In this document: positions 1-10,913 of the stretch, in pieces
Position numbering within the stretch: the stretch's first letter is position 1
Layout of the letters: each line of letters begins with the position of its first letter
Assembly: GCA_019648995.1 (NCBI GenBank)
Contig: BLXT01001085.1
Span: 183,412-207,866 of the forward strand
Length of the DNA stretch: 24,455 bases
From: Plakobranchus ocellatus
Lineage: Eukaryota > Mollusca > Gastropoda > Plakobranchidae
Direction: 5' to 3'
Made by a program: the position numbers and the translations under genes
Notes under the pieces: generated by a model
The model's input: the letters and a program-made list of their open reading frames with translations, nothing else
Database searches by the model: none
What the model was told of the DNA's origin: nothing

Positions 1-110
1 GGTCTAGTTTGTTTTGGTTTTAGTTCTAAGGAAATACATATTAACTTGCACCAAATAATGAAGATATGAATTTAAATTGCAAGTGCTTTACTTTTTAATC
101 CTACATGTAG

Positions 111-301
111 ATGGGCCCGAAATTTTTTTATTGTCATTGTGAGGAGGAAAATGTGGAACTGTTGTTTTGGTTGTTGCCGATGTTGTTATGGTGTACTTAT
201 CTGGCACATTTTAAAGACCATGAAGAAAAGATAACTCTTCATTACAAAAATTATGTTGTCAAGAACGCTTTTCACGATTTTATTTTTTACCTTTTCATCA
301 A
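111..301 (+). CDS. Candidate upstream exon of the thioredoxin-like gene
   Basis: An open stretch of 63 codons plus 2 nt lies between a weak acceptor (ATGTAG at 110) and a strong donor (CAA|GTAAGT at 302). Its second half reads like the end of a thioredoxin fold (HFKDHEEKITLHYKNY followed by a hydrophobic FHDFIFYLF helix). The first half is Leu/Trp-rich and looks less like coding sequence, so the real acceptor may be further in. The exon ends in phase 2. Confidence 0.35.
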
Positions 302-530
302 GTAAGTTTGTTTTAATGCGCATTTTTATTTGATGCTATGTTTTATTACAGGTAAAATATTTTTATCTAGTTGTGACGAAAAAAATTTCCAAGGAAATTC
401 TAATTTAAGAATTAAGTTCGACTGGGACCAGTAGAGTCTAGATTTGAAATGCACTTGAAACAGTACTGTTTACTGGACAAGTAGACAAAATAGGGAACTT
501 CAATTGCTTTTTATAATCTCTTATCTGCAG
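302..530. other. Probable intron or non-coding DNA
   Basis: AT-rich with stops in all frames. Nothing recognisable was found. Confidence 0.4.
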
Positions 531-619
531 TGTTCTTTTGAAAAGAGGCGAGATAAGCAAAACACGCACTGATTCTTTTTTTTTGGGTCCGTTGCCCTTT
601 TCAGTTATTTATTTAGATG
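531..619 (+). CDS. Candidate second upstream exon
   Basis: A good pyrimidine-rich acceptor (CTTATCTGCAG) is followed by 89 open nt and a weak donor (GATG|GTACTC). It enters in phase 2, matching the candidate exon ending at 301, and leaves in phase 1, matching the exon at 7880. An open frame of 29 codons occurs easily by chance and the T-rich middle is unconvincing, so the phase match is the main support. Confidence 0.2.
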
Positions 620-868
620 GTACTCCTATTTAGAAAAAAAAATTGAACCAGACAAAATATTAAAACAGGCACATAATAAAAGCATTCTTTGTATAACTAG
701 CTTTGTTTAATGTCGATACCCTACCCTTTCTAAATTTTCACCCTAGTAAAATATGTTGTCACATTTCAAAAAGATTTGTCATGATGGCTTATTCGAATCA
801 ACTGGTTTTATTTTTGATATTTCTATTACAAAGCATCAAACGAAGCAATAATACAGGCACGTGTGCAT
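620..868. other. Non-coding DNA flanking the retroelement tail
   Basis: AT-rich, with no coding pattern. If the upstream candidate exons are real, this begins a 7.26 kb intron that contains the retroelement at 869-3215 and the tandem repeat at 4020-4770. Confidence 0.4.
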
Positions 869-891
869 TAAAATTATTATTATTATTATTA
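869..891 (-). repeat. (TAA)n tail of the LINE
   Basis: On the - strand the terminal codon TAA is itself the first unit of about six TAA repeats, followed by TTTTAATG. Simple-repeat tails of this kind mark the 3' ends of several LINE clades. Confidence 0.75.
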
Positions 892-2664
892 GAGCTGTCC
901 GCTAGCAGGGTCATCTGATCTTGCAGCTTCGGCTGTTTTCCTTATCTCGGCGACGAGGGCATTCCATTTTGGTCGACCTTCTGCTATGAGGCGTAGAGTA
1001 TCCAGGTCTGTCTGAGTTGTAAGTTCCAGTTTTGTGGCGACAAGTTTTTTAAGGTCGTTGTTAAGGGTTACTGGGAGAGTCGTTTGAGGTCTACCTCTTG
1101 CTCTTTTGTTGTCCGAAAAATAAAATGGCATTGCTTTATTTGCAGGGATGTTTCGGTCTCTCCTTAGTACGTGCCCCAAAAGTCTCCATCTTGCTTCAAG
1201 CAACAGCATAGAGAGGGGAGCCTCTCTGCACTTTTTGTATAGGAAAGCATTCGATATTATAGTAGGGTAACGTATTCCAAGTGTGTTTCTTAGTTGTTTT
1301 CAATGGAACGAGTCTAGTCTGTCTTCGTCTGTTTTGGTTAGAGCCCAAGTGCCACAGTTGTAGAGTAACACTGATTTGACTAGGGAGTTGTACAATTTGA
1401 TTTTTGTTTTCTGTTTTGTTTTGTTTCCACTGTTCCAGATGTTTGTCAGTTTGTTAAATGCAATTTTGGACAGGTGCTTTCGGTGTTCGATGTCTTCTTT
1501 ACTTCCGAGCAGTGATCCTACCTTTTTCATTGTTTTCCAATCTTCTGAGTCTTTTCTTACGCTGGTGTGTTCTGTTTTATCTACATTTACTTTCAGGCAG
1601 TGTGTTTTTAGTGTTTTCTCTATGCTATTAACATCTGCATCCTTCTTGCCAATAAAGTCAATGTTGTCGGCGTATATTATTTCTGCAGGGACTGGTTCTT
1701 GTTTGTCGTTTTGCACAGGTCTTATGTCCCTAAGGGCGTGTTCAAGATAGACTATAAAAAGGACGGGGCTTAGGCTGTCTCCCTGCGGTGTGCCTATGTT
1801 GGTGGTAAATGGCATTGGGTCGTTAGCTCCATTTATCTTGACGTCTATTGTTGTTTCACTGAGTAGAAACCGAATGATGCAAAGTTTGTCCTCGTCAATT
1901 ATATCTCTTAGTATTTCAAGTAGTTTTATTCGGTTGATAGTATCGAACGCTGCTGACATATCTATACCCCTAATGTTAACTTTTGCTGTTATCCATCGAT
2001 GAGCCCATACTACATCAGAAGTACTGCGGTTTGGTCTGAATCCGCTTTGGCTGTTAGATATATATTTTTCTACTCTTGGTCTGATGCGATTTAAAACAAT
2101 TGTGGAAAGAACCTTTTGGACGGAGTTAAGAAGCGTTATAGGTCGTAGGTTTGACGGTGGGCCTTTTGGTTTTCCTGGTTTTGGGATGGTAATTAGAAGG
2201 CCTTCATTTATACCTAAGTGCTTGTGTGATTCGAAAGTCTTGTTGAAGATGTTAGCGATTTGTTCGTCAATAACTGGTGGTGCATGTTTGAGGTATTCAT
2301 TGCAGATGTTGTCTTTACCTGGTGCGCGACCGTTGTTGAGTTTATTGATGCACTCTCTTACTTCATTTGATGTTATAATTTTTGATAATGGGCGTGGCTC
2401 TCCCTGGAATGGTTCAATGTCTTCGTAATCTTCGTCTCGAAACTTTGATTGAAAATGTTCCGTTATTGTTTGCTTTATCAATTTTGGGTTGGTGACATGC
2501 TTTCCCTCTTCGTCATTTATCTTAGGGTTATCTAGTCTTTTCTTGTTGATTATTTTAATTGCTTTAAACATACCCCCATCGCTAGAAGATTTATCGATAT
2601 CTTCAACGAGTTGTTGTAAGTGCTTGTCTCTAAGCTCTTTTGTTCTTTTGTGTATTCTATGCAA
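889..2664 (-). pseudogene. Reverse transcriptase ORF of the LINE, interrupted by one stop
   Basis: The frame runs from 2664 down to the TAA at 891-889, broken only by TGA at 1302-1300. RT landmarks in order: NNGRAPGKDNI, LITIPKPGKPKGP, LRPITLLNSVQKVLS, SGFRPNRST, IDMSAAFDTIN (motif A), GTPQGDSLSPVLF (motif B), YADNIDFIG (motif C with the second catalytic Asp changed to Asn), and LYNCGTWAL. After the stop come the WRLLGHVLRR and NIPANKAM segments. The frame is open further 5' to about 2680, where an A8 run appears to carry a frameshift from the endonuclease frame. Loss of the YADD aspartate alone should abolish polymerisation. Confidence 0.9.
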
Positions 2665-2680
2665 AATGTAGTTTCTTTCC

Positions 2681-3215
2681 TTTTTTTTAACATTCGGCCT
2701 TGTTTGTTTGTTTGGAGTTCTGTATTTTTATCCTTAGTTTCTTTTGCAATTCTGACAGGTCGTGTATTTCTTTATCATAGATTTTGAACGTTTTTTGCCT
2801 AGGGGTTTCACTTATGTTGGTGTTAACTGCCGTTTCTATTGACTGTTTAACATAGTCCCATTGATATTTTGCGCTTTGACTGGGTCGTTTTCAGACAGGA
2901 GTTAAATGTGTTGTGTACTTTTTGGTAGTTTCTGAGTCTTGGCCTAGTAGTTCTCTGTTTCGACTTGCCGCACAGCTGTTTTTGCGTTTCCGTGTTGTTG
3001 GTTTCCATATATTATACTTAGAGAGTTCGAATGTCGTTTTCACCAATTTATGATCCGAGCACACTTTTGTCACACCGTACGACTGTGCATTTGTAATGAG
3101 GTGTTTTTGACCTTGTTTGCATATGATATAGTCTATTTTGCACTAAAATGTGTGTCCAAATCTAGCTCAAGATGCCTCACTGTGAATTGCAAAAGGTTCC
3201 AATATTTTACAAGGC
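2681..3215 (-). pseudogene. C-terminal endonuclease remnant and EN-RT linker of the LINE
   Basis: From 3140 downwards the frame reads KIDYIICKQGQ, then KVCSDHKLVKTTF, the pattern of the last two conserved blocks of LINE AP endonucleases. It continues into a Lys/Arg-rich linker, interrupted by TGA at 2893-2891. The stretch 3200-3140 continues the endonuclease in another frame (LELDLDTHFSA), so about one base is missing in the A run at 3135-3139. Upstream of about 3215 the resemblance fades, which I take as the 5' truncation point. Confidence 0.75.
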
Positions 3216-4019
3216 ATTACTTGAAAAGATGAACTTGATTGCTGACTTTCTTATCCAGAATGCAGGTGGAAATTGCTTTTAAATCATCAAGGCGCAATAG
3301 GAACTGGTGCCTGTCAGGGCAAATTGTTTCCCCTTGAACTCAAAAAAGGGACAGCTAGTTTGGCTCTGACTATATAATTGCATTTATCTTCTTCAAATTA
3401 AATTCTTTTAGCGCTTCATTAATCATTTTTTTTTCTTTTCTTTCTTCCTTTTTTTTTCTTTTTTTTTTTTTTGTAAATTTAATAATTTGCTTAATTTTAA
3501 ACATAGATGTTTTATTTTAAGAGGAAAGTGCACTGATTTGTATCAAAATTTTCATGTTGCCATTGCCCCTTCACTAGATCTAGTATCTACATATCTAAAT
3601 AAGTCAAGATTATAGATCTTATGTAAGGTGTACTACATATTTTTTTAAAAATTCCATTCTTTTTAGATCCAGCCTCATTATAGAATATACAATGCAGAAA
3701 ACAATTAGGACATTTTGTTAAATAACAGATCATTTGTTGGTAAAAGAGGCAGATTTTAAATTTTATACATGCCTCAGGATTTCGGAAATGTTACGTCTTT
3801 TTTTTTAACTGGGTTTCACACACACACAAACACATGCAAAGATCCTGATTAGACAGTTATTTTAAAAAAGTGCTGTTGTTTTTTTTTCTAAACATTTTAC
3901 AAAATAAGAACAGACCTATATCATATAGATTATAGATGTTCAGAAACGCAGCAGCGGTTTAGGCCTTTGAAGTGTGTACAAGTTTGTACAGATGCCCAAA
4001 AGCTCTTAACTTTTTGATT
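3216..4019. other. Non-coding AT-rich DNA
   Basis: Contains long T/C runs at 3428-3472 and a short CA-rich stretch near 3817-3836. No open frame or RNA gene was recognised. Confidence 0.5.
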
Positions 4020-4770
4020 CATTATTATTATCATTTTATTATTATTATTATTACTATTACGTTTTTGTTGTTATTGTTTTCGCTATAATTTGTTTGTTTG
4101 CTTTTTTTTTTTTTTTCGTTTTTTTTTTTTTGGGGGGGGGGGGGGNNNGATTTTTATTCAGTAGCGTATTCACATAGATCAATAAATAGAGCCTTGGCAA
4201 CACCTTTTACTTTCTGAAATGACAATAATATAGAATAAATCTATAATAATACGATTTGTTTAAAAAGAAATTGCGTTTATGTAACACAGATTATAATATT
4301 TATATTGCTATTATTTTTTATGATATTTTTGTTGTTGTCGCTATTGCTTTGTTTGTTTGTTTGCTTTTTTTTTTGTTTCTTGTTGTTGATTTTTTTTCAA
4401 TTCAGTAGCGCATTCATCTTCATCAATGGATTATGACAGATAAGGCCTATTACTTTTCAAAATGACAATAATGTAACATAAATCTATAATAATATGATTT
4501 GTTAGTGAAATTGCGATAATGTATTACAGATTGTAATTTTTTGTTATTATTATTATTTTTATAATATTTTTATTGTTGCTATCGTTTTGTTTGTTTGCTT
4601 GCTTGTTTTTTTTTTTTGTTTTTTTTAATTCAGTAGCCCATGCATATACATCAATAAATAGAGCCTTGACAAGGCCTATTATTTTCCAAAATGACAATAA
4701 CATTAATAAATCTATCATAACATGATATTTTAGAGAAATTGCGTGCATGTAAAACAGAGTAAAATAATTT
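4020..4770. repeat. Threefold tandem repeat, unit about 230-245 bp
   Basis: The landmark CAGTAGC(G/C)(T/C)AT recurs at 4159, 4403 and 4631 (spacing 244 and 228). Each copy has the same order: an ATT-rich stretch, GTTG/GCTAT, TTTGTTTGTTTGC, a T run, the landmark, CATCAAT, CCTATTA-like sequence, AATGACAATAA, AATCTATAATAA and GAAATTGCG. Copies differ at many sites, so the array is old. The first copy contains a G14 run and three Ns. Confidence 0.8.
4132..4148. other. G14 homopolymer ending in a 3-base N gap
   Basis: T run, then 14 G, then nnn. This is a typical place for a sequencing or polishing failure, so local length is unreliable. Confidence 0.9.
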
Positions 4771-7700
4771 ACATGTGGGCCTATTCAAAAAATACAAATT
4801 TAGAAATAAAACTCCTATCGTACAACGCCTGTGAAAAATTTATTGATTATAATAATTGTAGAAACGACCTATTCTGCAGATAGTCATCCCCCCCAAAAAA
4901 TTATACATTCATTAAAGACGGGAAAGCAAACTGTTAACATAACTGCTCCTGAAAAATTAAGCTCTAGCACAGATAATTTTTTAAAAGACCAGCTTTAAAT
5001 ATGAATAAAAGTAAAGCGTGAAAACAAAATTTAATTTCAATGTTGTAATACTATCTAGAGGTGATTTTGTTTAAAATGTCGCTATCTCATTTCTAAAATG
5101 CTCTTACAAATACATCGATTGAGATCGTTTTTAAAAAAAATCTGGTATAATGTCAATGTTGGTTTTTATGTTAAAATTTTCATCTGACCTATGTAGGCAC
5201 CTTTTCCTTGGCCTAACTCACTTGCATAGCCTATAAACAATAAAAATTATTAAATCCAGGTATTGAATTGATCATAAATCTAGATTATAATCATTGCATT
5301 TCTCATTCTATAGGTACATTCCTCAATAGGCCTAGTATAATACAACTATAGATACAATACATGAAATTCCTTACTTCTCTTAATATATATATTTTTTTTA
5401 ACTGAAATGGTTTAACGCTGAAGAATATAGCCAAAAATTTATGTAGAATGAGAGCTTAGAAGTATAAGCCTTCTCAGCCTTCCATTTTAATTCAGGCCTT
5501 TCTTAATCTTTCTCTAAGTCAAAGCAGCATATTTTCATTCTTTCCTATAATTGATTTTAAGCAAATCATACTTTACAATACAAAAATTAGGCATGTATTT
5601 TCTCAATGAAAATTAAAACAGATGATTCCCCTCTTCCTGACATATTAGCTTTATGTTTCCAATGGAACCGAATCCCTCTTTTGAGAAGCCGATTTATAGG
5701 AGTTAATAGAACCACAAGAATAGGTTACCTATTGCCTAAAGCAGGGTGATGACTTGTAGGATTATGCAAAACCATGTAGCTTTGCACTTTGAATTAAGGC
5801 TTCAGCTAGTTTTAACTACAACAGTGTGCAAAATCTGGAAGCGCCAGCATGCTCTTGTAAACTGCTTTTTTCTGGGGTAGATTGGGGATTCAAGTATGCA
5901 AGTATTAACATGTAAAGCGTAGCAAAATAAGTAGACTGAAAGACTATTACATTATATTCCCTTTTCTTTCACCAGACAAAAAAACATCAGAATCTAGGTT
6001 AATGTAATGAAAAACTTACAATCACATAATTTTCCAAATTAATTTAGTTGAACAATCAATACTTAATTGATAATTATTATAATTATCTCTAAATACGCTT
6101 CACGTTTAAATTTTTACATAAGTATTTAGTACAGTCAACTTCACTGTCCTTTATGTAAAAATTTACTTTTTTATCTTTATATCAAACTGAGCACATATAT
6201 ATCAAATTGCCTGCATGAGATATAGTGCAGATCTTAAACTATCAAACTCTGTTTAGTATCTACTGAAATGTTTCTAAAGCAATATTCACATAATGGTATA
6301 CTTATTTATCTTTGTCTAGTACAGTTAAGTTAATTGCTGTTTTTTGCTCCCAATCATCAATCTTTTCAAATCACCATGCTTGAACATCCTCTTGAAATTC
6401 TTTTGTACTGAAATAAAACAAAGCAATTACCCTTGATTAGATTAATTGCCTTGGTGGTTTTACCACTCTGCAACTATTGATCGATTGAATGCCACATTGT
6501 TGTTTTGTTATCCTCTTGGTTATTGGGTAAAGAGGACACTGGTGTAGCTGTCATTTGCATACAAATTTTTATATCTCTGTGTTGGCCCAGAGCAATTTCA
6601 CCGAAACAAACAAACCTAGGCAGACTTAGTTTTATTTGGGGTGTCAAATTACAAGACATAATATGTTGATGTAACCTTCAATACCATGCAATGTAGTTTA
6701 CTTCGATAATAATCTAGTAAGTGAGTAGAAGTAAAAAGTAACTATATGTATCATATATAAAACACAGAGAAGAAACAAGAAATCAGAAACTTTGTTCTGA
6801 ATTAACTGGTGACTGTAGCTGCTGGGAAGATTTTAATGTATAAAGCATAGGGGGGAATAGTTGAGGTAAAGACTTTCATGATACACTAATTTTATCTTAT
6901 CCAAAGACTTTTAAAGCAAAAAAAATTAGGTGCCTATCTTTCATTACCTGTTTGTCTTTGCTTTGTATCTGACTTTCTCCTCTCAAACTTTAACATGGAC
7001 CATTGAACTATTTTTTATTACAGAGGCAGTGATTATTCCTAGGTGATCATCTGTGATAATTTAATCTTAAGTAAAATTGCATTTACACCATGAATGCATC
7101 TCGAAATAAAGGAGATACTTGAAAGAGGCAGACAGTCATAGAACATGTAATGCGTAACAATATTTTCAAAANTCATATAAATAAAACGATTTCAAAAGTA
7201 GTTACTTAATTGAAGTGTGGTATGTTCTGAAATAGGCTTTCTGCTGCATAAAATTAATATGTTTTTATATTGATTATTATATTTATTTCAACAAAGCTGA
7301 CTCACTTGTATTTGAAAAAAAATTAAAACGATAAAAATTTGTGGATTTCCTTTTTGAAATCGAGATTTATAAATCACAATTGTTCCAATATCTACGCTCT
7401 GAAGAAACTTAAATGTTTTTTTTTTCATTGCCTTTATAATGGATCTAAAAAATAATAAATCTTGAGTAGCAGATAAGAAGTATCATTACTCTTTTAAAAA
7501 ATATAAGGCCTTTATGTTTACTAAGTGTGCTATATAATAAAAGTGTTAATAAAAATGTTATCCATTGTAAAGTGAAGTGCAGTATTGACAGTCTATAACG
7601 GAAACTCTTTTTCATTTGGCAGTGACAAAATGGAATCAGTAAGCTATCAATTAACATTGACATCCCAACATGGAAGTGAGTTAAGCCATTGAGCAAGGAT

Positions 7701-7879
7701 TTATGTTGAGACCATACTTCCTACTAGCAGCCCATAAGGTATTGGTCTGTAGATTTCCTTTATAGAGGCCTGCGGTGACTATGCATAGTCTTTTGTAAAA
7801 TATTTGTTCATTTTATTTGAGGATCAAGAAAATAAATTGTAGTGATGGAATTTACCTATGGGATTTTCTCATTTTCCAG
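4771..7879. other. Long non-coding stretch before the first supported exon
   Basis: AT-rich with many stops on both strands. The open frames on either strand are short and lack family motifs. It contains one ambiguous base at 7172. If the candidate exons at 111-619 are real, this is intron; if not, the exon preceding 7880 (which must end in phase 1) is still unidentified and could lie here. Confidence 0.5.
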
Positions 7880-7975
7880 GTTATGGGAAACTTCCCATTC
7901 TTTCTGAACTGGATGTTCACAGAGAATTTTTGACCAACCAGGAGGAATTGCTATGTTCTGTTGTAAAGGAGGAAG
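7880..7975 (+). CDS. Exon 1 (first supported) of the thioredoxin-like gene
   Basis: Acceptor TCATTTTCCAG, donor GAAG|GTTTGT. It enters in phase 1 and leaves in phase 1, encoding [16 protein letters not shown] and an acidic helix. It is the start of the first visible thioredoxin-like unit. The next intron (7976-8621) holds an imperfect GTA/GTG trinucleotide stretch near 8356-8422 and nothing else recognisable. Confidence 0.8.
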
Positions 7976-10779
7976 GTTTGTAACCTTCGCAATTCCATTA
8001 ATTCAACTTTTTTGCCCATAACTAACCTATAAAAAGACCTTAACTGTACCATAGAGCTCAAGCTTGATTTTTTGTTTTCCTTTTTGAAGTTACATACTTA
8101 AAATTCATAACATAATTGAAAAGCTAAGATTGTGATGTCGCTCTGATGAAATGTAACTCAGATCTTTTCTTTTATCATGATTAATATTGTATTGAAGAAT
8201 GTTATGAACCGATAGCAAATGGCATTGATTTTACATTATTTGATTCTCATGCATGCACATTTATTAATCATTGGTTACAGCAAGGGTAAAGTATCAACAT
8301 TCTTCTTAATTTATTACTCCTTCTATTTTTTGTCTGTGCTGCTCATTAAAATAGGAGTTGAGTAGTGGTTGTAGTAGTAGCAGTGGTGGTGATGGTAGAA
8401 TCAGTAACAATGGTAGAAGTGGTAAAAAAACAATTTGCAACACTTATATATGGCAATTGTTTTTAATACCATGATGACTATCATTATTATTGGTATTGAA
8501 ACTATGAAAATTACAGATGCTTGATACTACAATTGTTATAGCTTTTTTTTATTGAAAAAAAAATCATACATGTTTATATGAATGATGTAATTATTAAATA
8601 CCTTTTTTTTTCTCATTTCAGGGACTATTGATGAGTTTGAAGACAATGTTTCAGAACTAAGTCAGCTTCATAGATTCAGAAAAAACATAGCAGGAGTGAT
8701 AAAAATTTCTCACGTAGGCAAAAAAAAAAAGTTATAGTTATCTAGTATTTTTGGGGGGAAGTACTAGCTCTTAAGCCAAAAATAGCATTCATTTATCTAC
8801 CAAGATGCTATTAAGAAGCTCATGTTATCCAGATCTGTCCAAAGAAAAAAAAAAGAAAAAAAGAAAAAAAAACTTATATCCACATGACATCATTTTCCTC
8901 AAAATATGCTAAAGCACGATAATGTAAATTTAGATTCTACCCAAATAGAGGCTACTCATAAATTGTCTCATCCAGATATTTCTTCCATTCTATCTGCAAA
9001 AAAGAGTTCCTGTGGTACTGCACAAAAGTAATTCCACGTGCAAGACACCTTTGAAATTGATGCATTATAGATTTACGTACATATGTATATCCACTTATAC
9101 ACACATATATCTATATCTAAACAATAGATAGTGTAATGTGTATAATTATTAAGATAAGTTGAACTTTCTTCATTTTTTTTTTTTTTTTTTGATATTTCAA
9201 GAAATGTTTTTGGAAATAAAAAAAAATAATGCTACTGACTGCTTTACTTAAGCTTTTGTTTCAAATGTACTCAGCAGAATGACATTTATTAGTTAAATGA
9301 GTGATATTTTAATTTTTCATAGTTCACAATGCTGGCTGAAATACTTCGATTTCTCTTTACATTTGTGATTTTGTCTTCAGAGTAGGCAAGCACTATAAAG
9401 CTACCTTCTGATCTGCTTTATGTTTTTGTATCAGAACCATAAAGAGTGTAACGCATCAGACCATGAATGTAAAGAAGCACACAAAGTTCCTTTCTTACGA
9501 TGTTTTTTGGGCCCTGGCTTTACTTCTGAGATCACAGGTCCTCAATCTTTTAGAGATATGTCCAAATGGTTGATATCCTTGGTATGTATAAATGCATACA
9601 TGGTGCAATATAAGGATTGATTAAATTCTTTTTTTGTCCTAAGACCATGCTCTAGAAAAGACAAAGAGTTTCAAATATTGATTTTAGGGACAGAGATTCT
9701 GAATGATATTATCCTTTTTATTTCAGTACTTCTAAATTTGTTGAATTAGTACCTTAGTTAGTAAATGAATCAAGGTACATGAAGTAGTATGGGGTAATGA
9801 ACTTTATTACATTGTGTATAAAATTGCAATTAGCTGTTTGGGATTTTCTACACTAGTTTCAACTCTCCATTTACAAAACCCTTTTTCTGTTTTTAAATGT
9901 TTGTATTTATTTGTCCGAATTTTTACCCCTAAGTTATTCCATTCTATTTCTCCTGCTAATTTTTCAAAATTATTGTTATGAGGTAGAAATTTTAAACAAA
10001 TCAGATCATCAAATTTATGTAAATGTTTATTCCCTGCAATTTATTTCATGCAAAAAAAACACACTCAGAACGTTTTTTGAAAAAAAAATGCAAAAATAGG
10101 TCAAGATTTTTTTTACTATTATTGATGAAGAATATTGAAGTCAGTGTAATGCAAATTTGACAAAAATAGATTAGAAATACTTTGTTATTTGGATTACTGT
10201 ATACATTACATATTTTACTTACTGCACACATTTGTTAAGAAATTATTTGATCTTTTTATAAATATCCTCTGATTCTTATTATAGTTATCATTTTTATTCC
10301 AATCTGACTCCACAGAAGAAAAAGATAAAGCACATGTGGCAAGATGACATTAACCATCTAGAAGCTCTCAGAAAAAAGAAAAATGTTGTACTTTTAGGTT
10401 TGCCAACTCTTGCCCAACTACCTTTGCTGGATCTAATAGCAAAAGCAGTAAGAATAATACATACGCACATCCCCTTCCCCTCTCTCTCTCTCTCTCTCTC
10501 TCTCTCNNNNNNNNNNNNNNNNNNNNNNNNNNNNNNNNNNNNNNNNNNNNNNNNNNNNNNNNNNNNNNNNNNNNNNNNNNNNNNNNNNNNNNNNNNNNNN
10601 NNNNNNNNNNNNNNNNNNNNNNNNNNNNNNNNNNNNNNNNNNNNNNNNNNNNNNNNNNNNNNNNNNNTCTCTCCCCCAGAAAAAAGAAAAATGTACTTTT
10701 AGGTTTGCCAACTCTTGCCCAACTACCTCTGCTGGATCTAATAGCAAAAGCAGTAAGAATAATACATACTCACATCCCC

Positions 10780-10823
<44 letters not shown>

Positions 10824-10844
10824 TCTATCTATCTATCATTCTCT

Positions 10845-10913
<69 letters not shown>

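Larger units (their letters stand above)
869..3215 (-). mobile_element. Decayed non-LTR (LINE) retrotransposon, 5'-truncated
   Basis: Read on the - strand, this holds the end of an AP-type endonuclease (IDYI, then SDHKLV, the terminal catalytic His motif) at about 3200-3020. A basic linker and a reverse transcriptase follow, and the C-terminal part has a WRLLGHVLRR motif. The 3' end is a (TAA)n tail at about 869-891. The 5' part of the endonuclease is missing. Lesions seen: frameshifts near 3135-3139 and 2681-2690, in-frame TGA at 2893-2891 and 1302-1300, and YADN instead of YADD at 1674-1663. The element cannot be active. Clade not assigned; the order endonuclease, RT, WxxGHxLR-like tail is that of RTE/CR1/Jockey-type LINEs. 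It lies antisense to the host gene. Confidence 0.9.

Noticed and set aside
1376-2671. Several + strand open frames of 60-124 codons
   Set aside because: They are mirror frames of the reverse transcriptase coded on the - strand.
7018-7042. Small exon after TTATTACAG
   Set aside because: In the phase needed for joining it reaches TAG at once.
7445-7696. 83-codon open frame on the - strand with hydrophobic content
   Set aside because: AT-rich sequence translated on the opposite strand readily gives Leu/Phe/Ile-rich frames; no motif and no splice context were seen.
10680-10756. Right duplicate as an alternative exon with its own CCCCCAG acceptor
   Set aside because: The acceptor would start the copy in phase 2, while the preceding exon ends in phase 0.
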